From Deltaproteobacteria bacterium (lineage in GTDB: Bacteria > Desulfobacterota > Binatia > Binatales > Binataceae): a DNA stretch of 64,000 nt. The notes under the pieces are model-generated. The model was given only the letters and a program-made list of their open reading frames with translations. It was not told the DNA's origin and ran no database searches. A program made the position numbers and the translations under genes. The stretch lies in NCBI GenBank assembly GCA_021794015.1, contig JAJYRQ010000014.1, positions 1 to 64,000 of the forward strand. The letters run 5' to 3'. This document shows, piece by piece, positions 40,134-49,561 of the stretch. Numbering within the stretch: position 1 is the stretch's first letter; every line of letters begins with the position of its first letter.

Positions 40134-41366
40134 ATGGAAACTTCGGCGGAGTTGGTGCGCCCCCACGGCAAAGAGCGCCGGCTTAAGCCGCTTCTTGTGC
40201 CGGGCGAGGCGGCGGCCGAGGCGCGCCGGCGCGCTGAAAAACTGAGCAAGGTTCCCCTCAGTTCACGCGAAGCCTCGGACCTGCTGATGCTCGGTATTGG
40301 GGCGTTCACGCCGCTTGGCGGGTTCATGGGATATGAGAATTGGCGGCGGGTATGCGCCGAGCTTATGACCGAGCAAGGAGATTTTTGGCCGATTCCGATC
40401 ACGCTTTCAACCGATGGCGCGCGGGCAGCCGAGCTCTCTGTGGGCCAGGAAGTGGCGCTGGTCGAAGAGGAGACCGGGGAGCTTTTGGGGACACTCAAGA
40501 TTGCCGAGAAGTACCGGGCCGACAAGGCCTGGCAGTGCCGGCAGGTCTTCGGGACCGAAGATACGTCTCATCCGGGAGTGGCCGGCGTTATGGCCGAAGG
40601 CGCGGTCAACCTGGCCGGTCCGGTAACGGTGCTGAGTGAAGGAGCCTATCCGCAGCACTACCCGGGGATTTACCTGCGGCCGGATGAGACCCGGGCGATC
40701 TTTGCCCGGCACGGCTGGCGCACCGTGGCCGCCCTGCAGTTGCGCAACCCGATGCATCGTTCGCACGAGCACCTGGCCAAGATTGCCATCGAGGTCTGCG
40801 ACGGTCTTTTGATCCATCAGAAGCTGGGCCGGCTCAAGCCGGGAGACATACCGGCCGAGGTGCGGGTGCGGGCCGTGGACGCGCTGGTGCGCGGCTATTT
40901 TGTGGCCGCAAGCTGCGTGCAGGCCGGCGTGCCGATCGAGATGCGCTACGGCGGGCCGCGCGAGGCGCTGCTGGACGCGGTCTTTCGCCAGAACTTCGGC
41001 TGCAGCCATCTGATTGTCGGCCGCGACCATGCCGGGGTGGGCGATTTCTATGGGCCGTTCGACGCGCAGCGAATCTTCGACCGGCTGCCGGCCGGGGCGC
41101 TCGAGATCCGGCCGCTCAAGATCGACTGGACCTTCTATTGCCGCAAGTGCGACGGGATGGCCTCGGGCAGGACCTGCCCGCACGACCCCGCCGAGCGCAT
41201 CGTGATAAGCGGCACGAGGCTGCGCCAAATTTTGTCCGAGGCAGGCGAGGTGCCGGAACATTTCAGCCGCCCGGAGGTGCTCGCGATTCTGCGCGCCTAC
41301 TATACCGAAGCGAAGAAGGCGGCCCGGGTCGAGTCGCAGCCGGGCGCCGGACGGCCTGGTTCGTAG
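40134..41366 (+). CDS. sat: Sulfate adenylyltransferase (ATP sulfurylase)
   Basis: Sat, 410 residues, joins sulfate and ATP into adenosine 5'-phosphosulfate (APS) and pyrophosphate, or runs in reverse during sulfur oxidation. It is the homo-oligomeric dissimilatory type. The active-site motifs are [11 protein letters not shown] (202-212) and [17 protein letters not shown]. The zinc-binding segment [16 protein letters not shown] is seen in dissimilatory Sat enzymes, and [11 protein letters not shown] lies near the end. ATG 40134 is preferred over a GTG five codons earlier. It heads the run sat-aprB-aprA-qmoA-qmoB-qmoC. Confidence 0.95.
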   Translation: METSAELVRPHGKERRLKPLLVPGEAAAEARRRAEKLSKVPLSSREASDLLMLGIGAFTPLGGFMGYENWRRVCAELMTEQGDFWPIPITLSTDGARAAELSVGQEVALVEEETGELLGTLKIAEKYRADKAWQCRQVFGTEDTSHPGVAGVMAEGAVNLAGPVTVLSEGAYPQHYPGIYLRPDETRAIFARHGWRTVAALQLRNPMHRSHEHLAKIAIEVCDGLLIHQKLGRLKPGDIPAEVRVRAVDALVRGYFVAASCVQAGVPIEMRYGGPREALLDAVFRQNFGCSHLIVGRDHAGVGDFYGPFDAQRIFDRLPAGALEIRPLKIDWTFYCRKCDGMASGRTCPHDPAERIVISGTRLRQILSEAGEVPEHFSRPEVLAILRAYYTEAKKAARVESQPGAGRPGS

Positions 41367-41396
41367 CGGCAAGAGCGAGAGCAAGAGGGGTGCGCG

Positions 41397-41846
41397 ATGC
41401 CGACCTATGTCAATCCCGACAAGTGCGACGGATGCAAGGCGCTGGATCGCCCGGCGTGCATGTATATCTGTCCCAACGACCTGATGGTGTTGGACCGGGC
41501 GCTGGGCAAGGCCTGGAACCAGGAGCCGGAGCTTTGCTGGGAATGTTACTCCTGCGTCAAGACCTGCCCGCAGACAGCCATCGAGATGCGCGGCTACGGC
41601 GACGTTGTGCCGCTGGGCGCCGCGCTCACGCCGCTGCGCGGCACCGACGCGATCATGTGGATGGTCAAGTACCGCAACCAGCAGGTTAAGCGCTTCAAGT
41701 TTCCGATTCGCACCACGCCGTGGGGCTCGATCGAACCGTACAAAGGTTTAGAGGCCCCGAATCTGGAAGCGTTAAGGCAGCCCGGGACCGCCGGCTGGCA
41801 AAAATACCTCGGCGTGGACCGGCTGCCTGTGGCGGCTAAACCTTAG
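41397..41846 (+). CDS. aprB: Adenylylsulfate reductase beta subunit
   Basis: AprB, 149 residues, carries two [4Fe-4S] clusters that feed electrons to, or take them from, the FAD of AprA. Both ferredoxin motifs are complete: C10-x2-C13 with C21 and C25, and C47-x2-C50-x2-C53-x3-C57. The C-terminal tail (KFPIRTTPWGSIEPYKG) is the segment that wraps around AprA in known structures. It begins 30 nt after sat. Confidence 0.96.
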   Translation: MPTYVNPDKCDGCKALDRPACMYICPNDLMVLDRALGKAWNQEPELCWECYSCVKTCPQTAIEMRGYGDVVPLGAALTPLRGTDAIMWMVKYRNQQVKRFKFPIRTTPWGSIEPYKGLEAPNLEALRQPGTAGWQKYLGVDRLPVAAKP

Positions 41847-41892
41847 CCGGCCGGCTCGCCGCGCCAGGCGGCCCGGCCCCCGGGAAGGGCCA

Positions 41893-43767
41893 ATGAACGA
41901 ACCCGCAGTTGAAGTTGTGGAATGTGACGTCCTGATCTGTGGCGGCGGCATGGCCGGCTGCGGCGCCGCCTACGAGGCCGCCTACTGGGCGCGCGCCGCC
42001 AAGTTGCGCGTGGTGATGGTGGAAAAGGCCGCCGTCGAGCGCAGCGGCGCCGTTGCCATGGGGCTCTCGGCGATCAACTGCTACATGGGCATGAAATGGG
42101 GCGAGAATCAGCCCGAGGACTTCGTCCGCTACGTGCGCCAGGACTTGATGGGCCTGTGCCGCGAGGACCTGGTCTACGACATCGCGCGCAACGTTGACGC
42201 CACGGTCCACATGTTCGAAGAATGGGGCCTGCCGTTCTTCAAGACGCCCGAGGGACGCTACAAGCGCGAAGGGCGCTGGCAGGTGATGATTCACGGCGAG
42301 TCCTACAAGCCGATCGTGGCCGAGGCGGCGAAAAAGGCGCTCGGCGAAGGCAACATCTACGAGCGTATCTTCATTGCCAATTTGCTGCTGGACAAGGACG
42401 ATTCCGGCCGAATCGCCGGCGCCGTCGGTTTTAGCGTGCGCGATTTCAAGCTCTACATCTTTAAGGCCCGCGCGGTGATCGTCGCCGCCGGCGGCGCCAC
42501 CCAGGTCTTCCGGCCGCACGCCGTGGGCGAGGGGCTCGGCCGCATCTGGTACGCGCCGTGGAACACCGGCTCTGCCTACAAGCTGCCGATCCTGGCCGGC
42601 GCCGAGATGACCCAGATGGAGCACCGGCTGGTGGTGACGCGCTTCAAGGACGGCTACGGGCCGGTCGGGATGTGGTTCTTGCTCTTCAAGGCGACGCTCA
42701 AGAACGCCTACGGAGAGGCGGTCGAAGAGAAATGGGCCGAGCTGCTCAAAGAGTGGCTCCCCTACGGCGCCGGCAAGCCGATCCCGACTCCGCTGCGCAA
42801 CCATCAGATGCTGCGCGACTTCGTGGCCGGCGCCGGTCCGCATTACCTGCGCACCGACGAAGCGCTGACCCGGATGTTCGCCGAGACCCAGAACGACCCG
42901 CGCAAGGTGCGCGAGATCGAGGCGGATGCCTGGGAGGACTTCCTCGACATGACGATGTCGCAGGCGCTGCTCTGGGCCTCGCACAACATCGATCCCGCCA
43001 AGACCCCCTCGGAGGTGGTGCTCACTGAGCCCTACCTGGTCGGCTCCCATGGCGCGGCTACGGGCGCCTGGGTGAGCGGCCCCGAGGACCTGGCGCCCAA
43101 GGACTACTTCTGGGGTTACAACCGGATGACCACGGTCAAGGGGCTGTTCGCCGCGGGCGACGGCGTGGGCGCCTCGGCGCACAAATTTTCCTCGGGCTCC
43201 TACGCCGAGGGGCGACTGGCCGGCAAGGCCGCGCTGGCCTACGTCATGGACACCGCCCAGGCGGCGCAGATCGACCAGCAGCGTGTCGAATCGATCAAAC
43301 AGGCCCTGTTCGCGCCGCTCAAAGCCTATGAACAGGCCCAGGCGCGGGTGACGCGCGGCGAGATCAACCCCGCGGTGCTAAACCCCAGGCAGGCGCTGGT
43401 GCGGCTGCAGAAGATCATGGACGAGTATTGCGCCGGCTACGAGGTGGGCTACATGACCAACGGGCCGACGCTGCGGCGCGGGCTTGAGCTGCTCGAACTG
43501 CTGCGCGAGGATATGGCGCACCTGGCGGCGCGCGACCTGCACGAGCTGTTGCGCGCCTGGGAGCTGTGGGACCGCTACTATTGCGCCGAGGCGCACGCGC
43601 GTCACATCCTGTTCCGCGAAGAAACGCGCTGGCCCGGCTACTATTACCGGGGCGATTTCCCCAAGCTCGATGAGGCCAACTGGCATTGCTTCACCGTCTC
43701 TCGTTACGACGCCGACAAAAATCAGTGGCAGCTTAACAAAAGACCCTATGTCTCGATCGTTTCCTAG
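41893..43767 (+). CDS. aprA: Adenylylsulfate reductase alpha subunit
   Basis: AprA, 624 residues, is the FAD catalytic subunit that interconverts APS and sulfite plus AMP. The dinucleotide fold is CDVLICGGGMAGCGAAYEAAY (read as CDVLICGGGMAGCGAAYE). Other family blocks are GLSAINCYMGMKWGEN, VRYVRQDLMGLCREDL, EEWGLPFF, GESYKPIVAEAAK and GSHGAATGAWVSGPED. The length matches known AprA proteins. With AprB it forms the soluble reductase, and QmoABC next to it is its quinone partner. The cluster alone does not decide between sulfate reduction and sulfur oxidation. Confidence 0.96.
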   Translation: MNEPAVEVVECDVLICGGGMAGCGAAYEAAYWARAAKLRVVMVEKAAVERSGAVAMGLSAINCYMGMKWGENQPEDFVRYVRQDLMGLCREDLVYDIARNVDATVHMFEEWGLPFFKTPEGRYKREGRWQVMIHGESYKPIVAEAAKKALGEGNIYERIFIANLLLDKDDSGRIAGAVGFSVRDFKLYIFKARAVIVAAGGATQVFRPHAVGEGLGRIWYAPWNTGSAYKLPILAGAEMTQMEHRLVVTRFKDGYGPVGMWFLLFKATLKNAYGEAVEEKWAELLKEWLPYGAGKPIPTPLRNHQMLRDFVAGAGPHYLRTDEALTRMFAETQNDPRKVREIEADAWEDFLDMTMSQALLWASHNIDPAKTPSEVVLTEPYLVGSHGAATGAWVSGPEDLAPKDYFWGYNRMTTVKGLFAAGDGVGASAHKFSSGSYAEGRLAGKAALAYVMDTAQAAQIDQQRVESIKQALFAPLKAYEQAQARVTRGEINPAVLNPRQALVRLQKIMDEYCAGYEVGYMTNGPTLRRGLELLELLREDMAHLAARDLHELLRAWELWDRYYCAEAHARHILFREETRWPGYYYRGDFPKLDEANWHCFTVSRYDADKNQWQLNKRPYVSIVS

Positions 43768-43805
43768 CGCGGCGGGCCTCCTCAACCCCGGGCGGGCCTA
43801 GCGCG

Positions 43806-45095
43806 ATGGCGGCGCACAGCGCACAGGGCCAGGCGGCGCTCGAGGCCTATCCGGGCATCGTTGTTGTGGGCGGCGGAATTGCCGGCGTGAGCGCCGCGCT
43901 GGAGGCAGCCGAGGCCGGCTACGACGTCACGATTGTCGAGCGCAACCCCTATTTGGGCGGCCGGGTCGCCCAGCTTTACAAATATTTTCCCAAGCTCTGT
44001 CCGCCGTACTGCGGGCTGGAGATAAACCTGCGCCGGCTCAAGGACAATCCCCGGGTGCGCTTTTATACCATGGCAGAGGTGGCACGGGTGAGCGGCCGGC
44101 CGGGCAATTTCGAGGTAACGCTTAGACTTAAGCCGCGCTACGTCAACGACCGCTGTACGGCCTGCGCCGCCTGCACTGCGGTCTGCCCCCAGGAACGCCC
44201 CGATGCCTTCAACTTCGCAATGGGCAAGACCAAGGCGATCTACTTGAGCCACGATCTGGCCTTTCCGATGAAGTATGCCATCGACGCCGAAAGCTGCCGG
44301 CTCTCCGAGTGCGCGCGCTGCGTTGCGGCCTGCCCCTACGACGCCATCGACCTTGCGATGCAGCCGAAAAGCGTCACCCTCAAGGCGGGCGCGATCGTCG
44401 TCGCCACCGGCTGGGACCCTTACGATGCGCGCCGGCTGGACAACCTGGGGGCCGGCGGCTTGGCCGACGTGATCACCAACGTTGCGATGGAGCGCCTGGC
44501 CGCGGCCAACGGCCCTACCGGCGGCCGCATCGTGCGCCCCTCCGACGGTCGCGAGGTGATGAGCGCGGCCTTTGTCCAGTGCGCCGGCTCGCGCGACCAT
44601 AATCACCTGGGCTACTGCTCGGCGATCTGCTGCCTGGCCTCGCTCAAGCAGGCGGTCTACCTCTGCGAGCGCAACCCCAAGGCGCGCGCGGACATTTTCT
44701 ATATCGACCTGCGTACCCCCGGCACCTATGAATTCTTCGCCCAGAAGGTTTTCAGCAACGAGCGCATCACTGCAACCAAGGGCAAGGTGGCCAGAATAGG
44801 CCTCGACCAGGCCGGCGGCCAGCTCGTGGTCGAGGCGGAAAAGATCGCCTCGGCTGAAAAGCTCAGGCTTGCGGTTGACCTGGTCGTGCTTGCCACCGGC
44901 ATGGTTCCAAGCCTGGCCGGCGGCGGCATCGCGGGGATGCCGGCGCCCGATTCGGATGGATTCATGTCCGAAGGCGAGGGCATTTTCGCCGCCGGATGCG
45001 CCAAGGGACCGCTGGACGTCGCCAGCACGGTCCAGGACGCGATTGCCGCCGCGGCCCTGGCGGTCGAAACGGTACGGGCGGCCGCCCGGGGGTAG
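43806..45095 (+). CDS. qmoA: Quinone-interacting oxidoreductase subunit QmoA
   Basis: QmoA, 429 residues, is a soluble flavoprotein related to heterodisulfide reductase HdrA. The FAD fold is GIVVVGGGIAGVSAALEAAE, followed by NPYLGGRVAQLYKYFPKLCPPYCG. It has cysteine clusters CTACAACTAVCPQ and CRLSECARCVAACPYDAI for [4Fe-4S] centres, and the HdrA-type block VQCAGSRDHNHLGYCSAICC. With QmoB and QmoC it moves electrons between menaquinone or ubiquinone and AprBA. It starts 38 nt after aprA. Confidence 0.93.
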   Translation: MAAHSAQGQAALEAYPGIVVVGGGIAGVSAALEAAEAGYDVTIVERNPYLGGRVAQLYKYFPKLCPPYCGLEINLRRLKDNPRVRFYTMAEVARVSGRPGNFEVTLRLKPRYVNDRCTACAACTAVCPQERPDAFNFAMGKTKAIYLSHDLAFPMKYAIDAESCRLSECARCVAACPYDAIDLAMQPKSVTLKAGAIVVATGWDPYDARRLDNLGAGGLADVITNVAMERLAAANGPTGGRIVRPSDGREVMSAAFVQCAGSRDHNHLGYCSAICCLASLKQAVYLCERNPKARADIFYIDLRTPGTYEFFAQKVFSNERITATKGKVARIGLDQAGGQLVVEAEKIASAEKLRLAVDLVVLATGMVPSLAGGGIAGMPAPDSDGFMSEGEGIFAAGCAKGPLDVASTVQDAIAAAALAVETVRAAARG

Positions 45096-45099
45096 CGCA

Positions 45100-47238
45100 A
45101 TGGCGGGAAAGCTTGGCGTCTACCTGTGCGCCGGATGCGGCATCGGCGAGGCGCTCGATCTCGGCCAACTTGCAAAGACGGCCGAAGGTGCCGGCGCCTC
45201 GGTGCGCCGCTCGCACGCCTTCTGCCTCGAGGACGCTGCGCTCATCCGCGCCGATGTCGAAGGCGGGACGGTCAACGGCGCCGTCATTGCCGCCTGTTCG
45301 CCGCGCGTCAACCGCGACGTCTTTCGTTTTCCCGAAGCTGTGGTTGAGCGGGTCAACCTGCGCGAGCAGGTGGTCTGGAGCCATCCGCCGGGCGCCGGCG
45401 AAACCCAGAGCATGGCAGGCGACCTGCTCGCGATGGGGCTGGCATGCGCCGCCCGGGCCGAGGCGCCAAAGGCACGCGCGCAAGCGGCTGAGCGCAACGT
45501 GCTGGTGGTCGGCGCCGGCATGGCCGGGGTCAGCGCGGCGCTTAGCGCGGCGCGCAGCGGGCTTGCCGTAACGCTGGTGGAGAGAGAGGAGCGGCTCGGC
45601 GGCTACGCGGCGCGGCTTTACCGGCAGTTTGGCGAGGTGGCGTCGTTTGCCGGCGCCGAGATGCCGGCCATCGAGGAGAAAAGCGCCGCGCTTGCGGCGC
45701 TGGCCAACGTAACGGTTCATCTGCGCTCGCGGGTGGTCGAAATCGCCGGCGAGCCGGGACGTTTCAAGGTCCGCATCGCCGCCGCCGACGGCACCGAGCG
45801 CGAGGCCATCGCCGGCGCGATCGTGCTGGCCACCGGATGGCGCCCGCTGGAAACCGCCAAGTATGCCCGCTACGGCCTGGGCAGCGCGCCCGATGTGGTG
45901 ACCAGCCTGGAGCTGGAAGAGATGGCCCGCCACGGCACCATCGTGCGCCCCTCCGACGGCCGTCCGGCCGGGCGCGTGGCTTTCGTCTTGTGCGACGGGC
46001 ACGAGGACGACGCCCATCTGCCCTACGGCGGCAGCGTGGCAAGCCTGGTCGCGCTTAAGCAGGCCCTTTACGTTCGCCTGCTCAACCCGCACGCCACGGC
46101 GTTCATCTTTTACGGCGACCTGCAAACACCGGGCCGCTACGAGTACTTCTACGAAAGCGTGCAGGCCGATCCGGGCGTGATGCTCTGCCAGGGCGCCTCG
46201 GTTGCGGTAAAGCGGCGTGAGGACGGCGCGCTCGTGGTTGCGGCCGAGGGAACGCCCTTGGGCCCCAGCGTCGAGCTCCCGGTCGACTTGGTGGTGCTTT
46301 CCGCCGGCATGGTGCCGGAGCTGGGCGCCGCCGAGCCGGCACTAAACCTGCGCTATCTCCAGGGCAAAGGCGTGCCGGTTAGCAAGTTCGGGTTTGCTGA
46401 ATCGAACTTCATCTGCTTTCCCTACGAAAGCCGGCGCAGCGGCATCTACGCCGCCGGCGCGGTGCGCCAGGCGATGGACCTGGCCGCCGCCGAGCGCGAC
46501 GGCCGCGCCGCGGCGCTCAAGGCAATCCAGGCGATCGAGCGCTCGGCAACCGGCGAGGCGCTCCATCCGCGCAGCGGCGACTTGAGCTTCCCAGGCTTCT
46601 TCCTGCAAAAATGCACCTCCTGCGGCCGCTGCACCCAGGAATGCCCGTTCGGCGCCCTGGAACTGAACGAGCGCAAAAACCCGGTCCTGAACGTCAACCG
46701 ATGCCGGCGCTGCGGCATTTGCATGGGCGCCTGCCCGGTACAGATAATCTCTTTCTCCAACTACTCCGTCGATATGCTATCGGCGATGATCCGGGCGGTC
46801 GAAATTCCCGAAGCTCCCGCCGATCCGCCGCCCCGCATCCTGGTGTTCGCTTGCGAGAACGACGCCTACCCGGCGCTCGATATGGCCGGGCTAAGGCGGC
46901 TTCACTGGTCCGCCGCCCTGCGTATCATCCCGGTGCGATGCCTCGGCTCGGTCAACAGCATCCTGGTGACCGACGCCGTATCGCGCGGCTTCGACGGCGT
47001 GGCGCTGCTCGGCTGCCGCCCGGGCGAAGACTATCAGTGCCACTTCATCCAGGGCAGCGAGCTTCTGGGCACTCGGATGGTCAATATGCGCGAGACGCTG
47101 GGGCGGCTGATGCTTGAGCCTGAACGCGTGTCGGTGCTGGAGGTGGCGATCTCGGATTTTGACAAACTTCCAGCGATGCTTGAAGAATTTGTAGACACCG
47201 TACAGCAGCTCGGCCCCAACCCGATGAAGGGGTTCTGA
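45100..47238 (+). CDS. qmoB: Quinone-interacting oxidoreductase subunit QmoB
   Basis: QmoB, 712 residues, combines an HdrA-like flavoprotein (VYLCAGCGIGEALD at the start, VLVVGAGMAGVSAALSAA for FAD) with a two-cluster ferredoxin domain (CTSCGRCTQECPFGAL and CRRCGICMGACPVQI, about residues 506-550). A C-terminal MvhD-like domain (ILVFACENDAYPALD, VRCLGSVNSILV, LLGCRPGEDYQCHF) resembles the electron-transfer domain of methanogen hydrogenase-Hdr complexes. ATG 45100 follows the qmoA stop by 4 nt; the longer overlapping frame is spurious. Confidence 0.94.
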   Translation: MAGKLGVYLCAGCGIGEALDLGQLAKTAEGAGASVRRSHAFCLEDAALIRADVEGGTVNGAVIAACSPRVNRDVFRFPEAVVERVNLREQVVWSHPPGAGETQSMAGDLLAMGLACAARAEAPKARAQAAERNVLVVGAGMAGVSAALSAARSGLAVTLVEREERLGGYAARLYRQFGEVASFAGAEMPAIEEKSAALAALANVTVHLRSRVVEIAGEPGRFKVRIAAADGTEREAIAGAIVLATGWRPLETAKYARYGLGSAPDVVTSLELEEMARHGTIVRPSDGRPAGRVAFVLCDGHEDDAHLPYGGSVASLVALKQALYVRLLNPHATAFIFYGDLQTPGRYEYFYESVQADPGVMLCQGASVAVKRREDGALVVAAEGTPLGPSVELPVDLVVLSAGMVPELGAAEPALNLRYLQGKGVPVSKFGFAESNFICFPYESRRSGIYAAGAVRQAMDLAAAERDGRAAALKAIQAIERSATGEALHPRSGDLSFPGFFLQKCTSCGRCTQECPFGALELNERKNPVLNVNRCRRCGICMGACPVQIISFSNYSVDMLSAMIRAVEIPEAPADPPPRILVFACENDAYPALDMAGLRRLHWSAALRIIPVRCLGSVNSILVTDAVSRGFDGVALLGCRPGEDYQCHFIQGSELLGTRMVNMRETLGRLMLEPERVSVLEVAISDFDKLPAMLEEFVDTVQQLGPNPMKGF

Positions 47239-47240
47239 CG

Positions 47241-48446
47241 ATGGCCGCGCTGATCGAGCCGGACCTGGAATTCAAGCGGGCGATCCTTGGGCTGGACGCT
47301 CCCGACCTCACGGCCTGCTACCAGTGCGGCACCTGTTCGGCGGTCTGTCCGCTCTCGACGCCGGACAATCCCTTTCCGCGCAAGGAGATGGCCTGGGTGA
47401 ATTGGGGGCTCAAGGAGCGGGTGCTAAGCAACGCGTCGATCTGGCTTTGCCACCAGTGCGCCGAGTGCAGCGCCTACTGTCCGCGCGGGGCCGGGCCGGC
47501 CAGCGTGATGGCAGCGTTGCGGGATTTCAGCGTGCGCCATTACGCGGCGCCGGCCTTCATGGGCCGCGCCCTGGGAGCGCCGCGCCATCTCTTGTTGCTG
47601 TTTGGGGCTCCGGTGGTGCTGCTGCTTTTGCTGTTGGCCGGTTTGGGCCACCTTGACGGGCTGCCGGCGGGACGCATCGTCTTTGCCAAGTTCATCCCGG
47701 ATGGCTGGGTCGAAGTGATCTATTCGCTGGCGGTTGGATTGGCGCTGGCGGCAGCCGCCTGGAGCGGCCTGCGCTACTTAAATGCGATGCAGCAGGCGGG
47801 GCAGGGGCGGGTAGGCGCGGCGGAGCTGGCCGGCGCCGTGGTTGCGACGCTGCGGGCGATCTTTTCGCAGCGCAATTTCAAGGACTGCACGCGAAAGCGG
47901 CCGGGGTTGCGCAAAACCTACCGGGAGCATGCGCACCGCGCCCACCTGGCGCTTTTTTACGGCTTTCTCGGCCTGGTGATTACCACGACCTCGGTGGCCG
48001 TCGGAATGTACGTGTTCGATTACCAGGAGCCGTGGCCGCTATGGCACCCGGTCAAAATTCTGGGCAATGCAAGCGGCGCGGTACTGATTGCGGGACTCGC
48101 CGTCTTTTCGTGGCGGCGCGCCGCCGACGCCGCCCGCGCCGGCAAGAGCACCTACACGGATTGGCTCCTGCTGACCGTGTTGGCGCTCACCGCGCTGACC
48201 GGCTTTGCCTGCGAGGCGACCCGGCTGGCCGGGCTGCGGCAGGTTGCCTATCCAACCTATTTCGTCCACCTGGTGCTGGTCTTTTTCCTGCTGGTCTACT
48301 TTCCCTATACCAAGTTCAGCCACGTGGTTTACCGGTCGGCGGCGATGCTCTACAGCGCGGCAATCGCGGCGCGCCTGCCCGCCGCGCGGGCGGCGCAGGC
48401 AGGCCTGCCGGCGGCGGATGCGGCGCGCTCCTTGCCGGCGGCATGA
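47241..48446 (+). CDS. qmoC: Quinone-interacting oxidoreductase subunit QmoC
   Basis: QmoC, 401 residues, is the membrane subunit that meets the quinone pool. It fuses an HdrC-like iron-sulfur domain (C26-x2-C29-x2-C32-x3-C36 and C70-x2-C73-x2-C76-x3-C80) to an HdrE-like b-type cytochrome with about six membrane helices, containing candidate haem histidines such as HAHRAHLALFYG. It starts 2 nt after qmoB. The six genes sat to qmoC are closely packed and surely form one operon. Confidence 0.94.
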   Translation: MAALIEPDLEFKRAILGLDAPDLTACYQCGTCSAVCPLSTPDNPFPRKEMAWVNWGLKERVLSNASIWLCHQCAECSAYCPRGAGPASVMAALRDFSVRHYAAPAFMGRALGAPRHLLLLFGAPVVLLLLLLAGLGHLDGLPAGRIVFAKFIPDGWVEVIYSLAVGLALAAAAWSGLRYLNAMQQAGQGRVGAAELAGAVVATLRAIFSQRNFKDCTRKRPGLRKTYREHAHRAHLALFYGFLGLVITTTSVAVGMYVFDYQEPWPLWHPVKILGNASGAVLIAGLAVFSWRRAADAARAGKSTYTDWLLLTVLALTALTGFACEATRLAGLRQVAYPTYFVHLVLVFFLLVYFPYTKFSHVVYRSAAMLYSAAIAARLPAARAAQAGLPAADAARSLPAA

Positions 48447-48838
48447 GCGCTTCGGCCGATTCCTGCATTTTCTGCCGCCCGCGCGGGGTGGTGCGGGAAA
48501 ATCGCCTGGCCTACGCCACGCGCGACAGCTACCCGGTCAGCCCGGGCCATACGCTGGTAATTTCGCGCCGCCACTGCGCGGGCCTTTTCGAGCTGGAGCC
48601 GGAGGAACTGCAAGCCTGCCTGGAACTGCTCTTCGAGGAGCAGCGGGCACTAGCGGCCGAGTTTAAGCCCGACGGCTACAATGTCGGCGTCAACGTCGGC
48701 CGGGCGGCGGGCCAGAGCATCTTCCACGTCCACATTCACCTGATCCCGCGCTATGCCGGCGACCATCCGCGCCCGCAGGGCGGGGTGCGCAACGTGCTTC
48801 CCAGGAAGGCCGACTACCCGCGCCAGCCAACGCCGTAG
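48443..48838 (+). CDS. HIT-family hydrolase
   Basis: The 131-residue protein has the histidine-triad motif HVHIHLIPR near residues 93-101 and the N-terminal zinc-type CIFC pair. HIT proteins hydrolyse adenosine phosphoramidates, dinucleoside polyphosphates or, in some cases, adenylylsulfate. Its start overlaps the qmoC stop (ATGA), so it is translated with the APS enzymes and could clear APS or related nucleotides. That link is inference from position. Confidence 0.88.
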   Translation: MSASADSCIFCRPRGVVRENRLAYATRDSYPVSPGHTLVISRRHCAGLFELEPEELQACLELLFEEQRALAAEFKPDGYNVGVNVGRAAGQSIFHVHIHLIPRYAGDHPRPQGGVRNVLPRKADYPRQPTP

Positions 48839-48866
48839 GCGGCCGGGCCGCACCGTTGGCCGCCTT

Positions 48867-49148
48867 TCACCTCTCGGACCAACGCCGTGCACCATGAAGG
48901 ACGCGCAGGATTTCCACCTCTGCGCCGCGCACGCGGTAGGGGACTATGTAAGGCGTTCCCGGGATCACCAACTCGCGCGTGCTCGGCACGCGCCCGGCGC
49001 GTCCGGCAGCCGGGTATTCAGCGAGCAGGTGCGCTCCTGGGCGAATGCGCCGCGCCGTTTCGGCGGCTGCGGATGGGTTGTCGCGGGCGATATAGGCTCT
49101 CACTGCCTTTAGGTCCTCGACCGCTTGGTCCAGCCACTTGATCGTCAC
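48867..49148 (-). CDS. RelE/ParE-family toxin
   Basis: The 93-residue protein matches the RelE/ParE fold: IKWLDQAVEDLKAVRAYIA at the start (helices), then LLAEYPAAGRAGRVPSTRELV, PYIVPYRVRGAEVEILRVLHGARRW at the end (read as PYIVPYRVRG then EVEILRVLHGARRW). Such toxins cleave mRNA or poison gyrase. The GTG start overlaps the antitoxin stop by 4 nt, which couples their translation in the usual order. It is convergent with the sulfur operon. Confidence 0.85.
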   Translation of the reverse strand: MTIKWLDQAVEDLKAVRAYIARDNPSAAAETARRIRPGAHLLAEYPAAGRAGRVPSTRELVIPGTPYIVPYRVRGAEVEILRVLHGARRWSER

Positions 49149-49429
49149 CGCGGCGGCTTGCGCTCCTGCGGCGCGCCCCAGCTCGCCAGCCACGCGTCGA
49201 CTTCTTCGTGGCCTAGCCAACGCGCCTCTTTTTGGCCGGCGCGCTTTAGCGCGTCCCGGATGGCGCTTATCTGCCATTGGTTGACATCGAGGTAGCTTCT
49301 AACGGCTTGCGCAGCAAGCCAGGCTTTGGACCGATCAGTGGCTTGCGCGAGGTCTTCGAGCCCCTTGAGTGCGTCTACGTCAAGCCTGATGGTCATGGTT
49401 CGAGAGGCGGGCGTCTTGCGTGCTCTCAT
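49145..49429 (-). CDS. RHH-type antitoxin
   Basis: The 94-residue protein has a ribbon-helix-helix segment near the start (TMTIRLDVDALKGLEDLAQ, then RSKAWLAAQAVRSYL) and a C-terminal toxin-neutralising tail (GHEEVDAWLASWG) typical of antitoxins paired with ParE/RelE toxins. ATG 49429 was chosen; the frame extends 10 codons further but only to a TTG. An inverted repeat ATGTG-TT-CACAT (49428-49439) overlaps the start codon and may be the self-regulating operator. Confidence 0.82.
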   Translation of the reverse strand: MRARKTPASRTMTIRLDVDALKGLEDLAQATDRSKAWLAAQAVRSYLDVNQWQISAIRDALKRAGQKEARWLGHEEVDAWLASWGAPQERKPPR

Positions 49430-49561
49430 GTGTTCACATTCATACAAAACGGCACGCAAGGCAACCGGTGCTGCCAGCCGCTATTCATAAGTTCCTTTAT
49501 GTTATGTAATAGCCGGGAGCCCGCGGAACGGCCGGCGCTGGGTGCGCCGGCGGCGCTCGGT

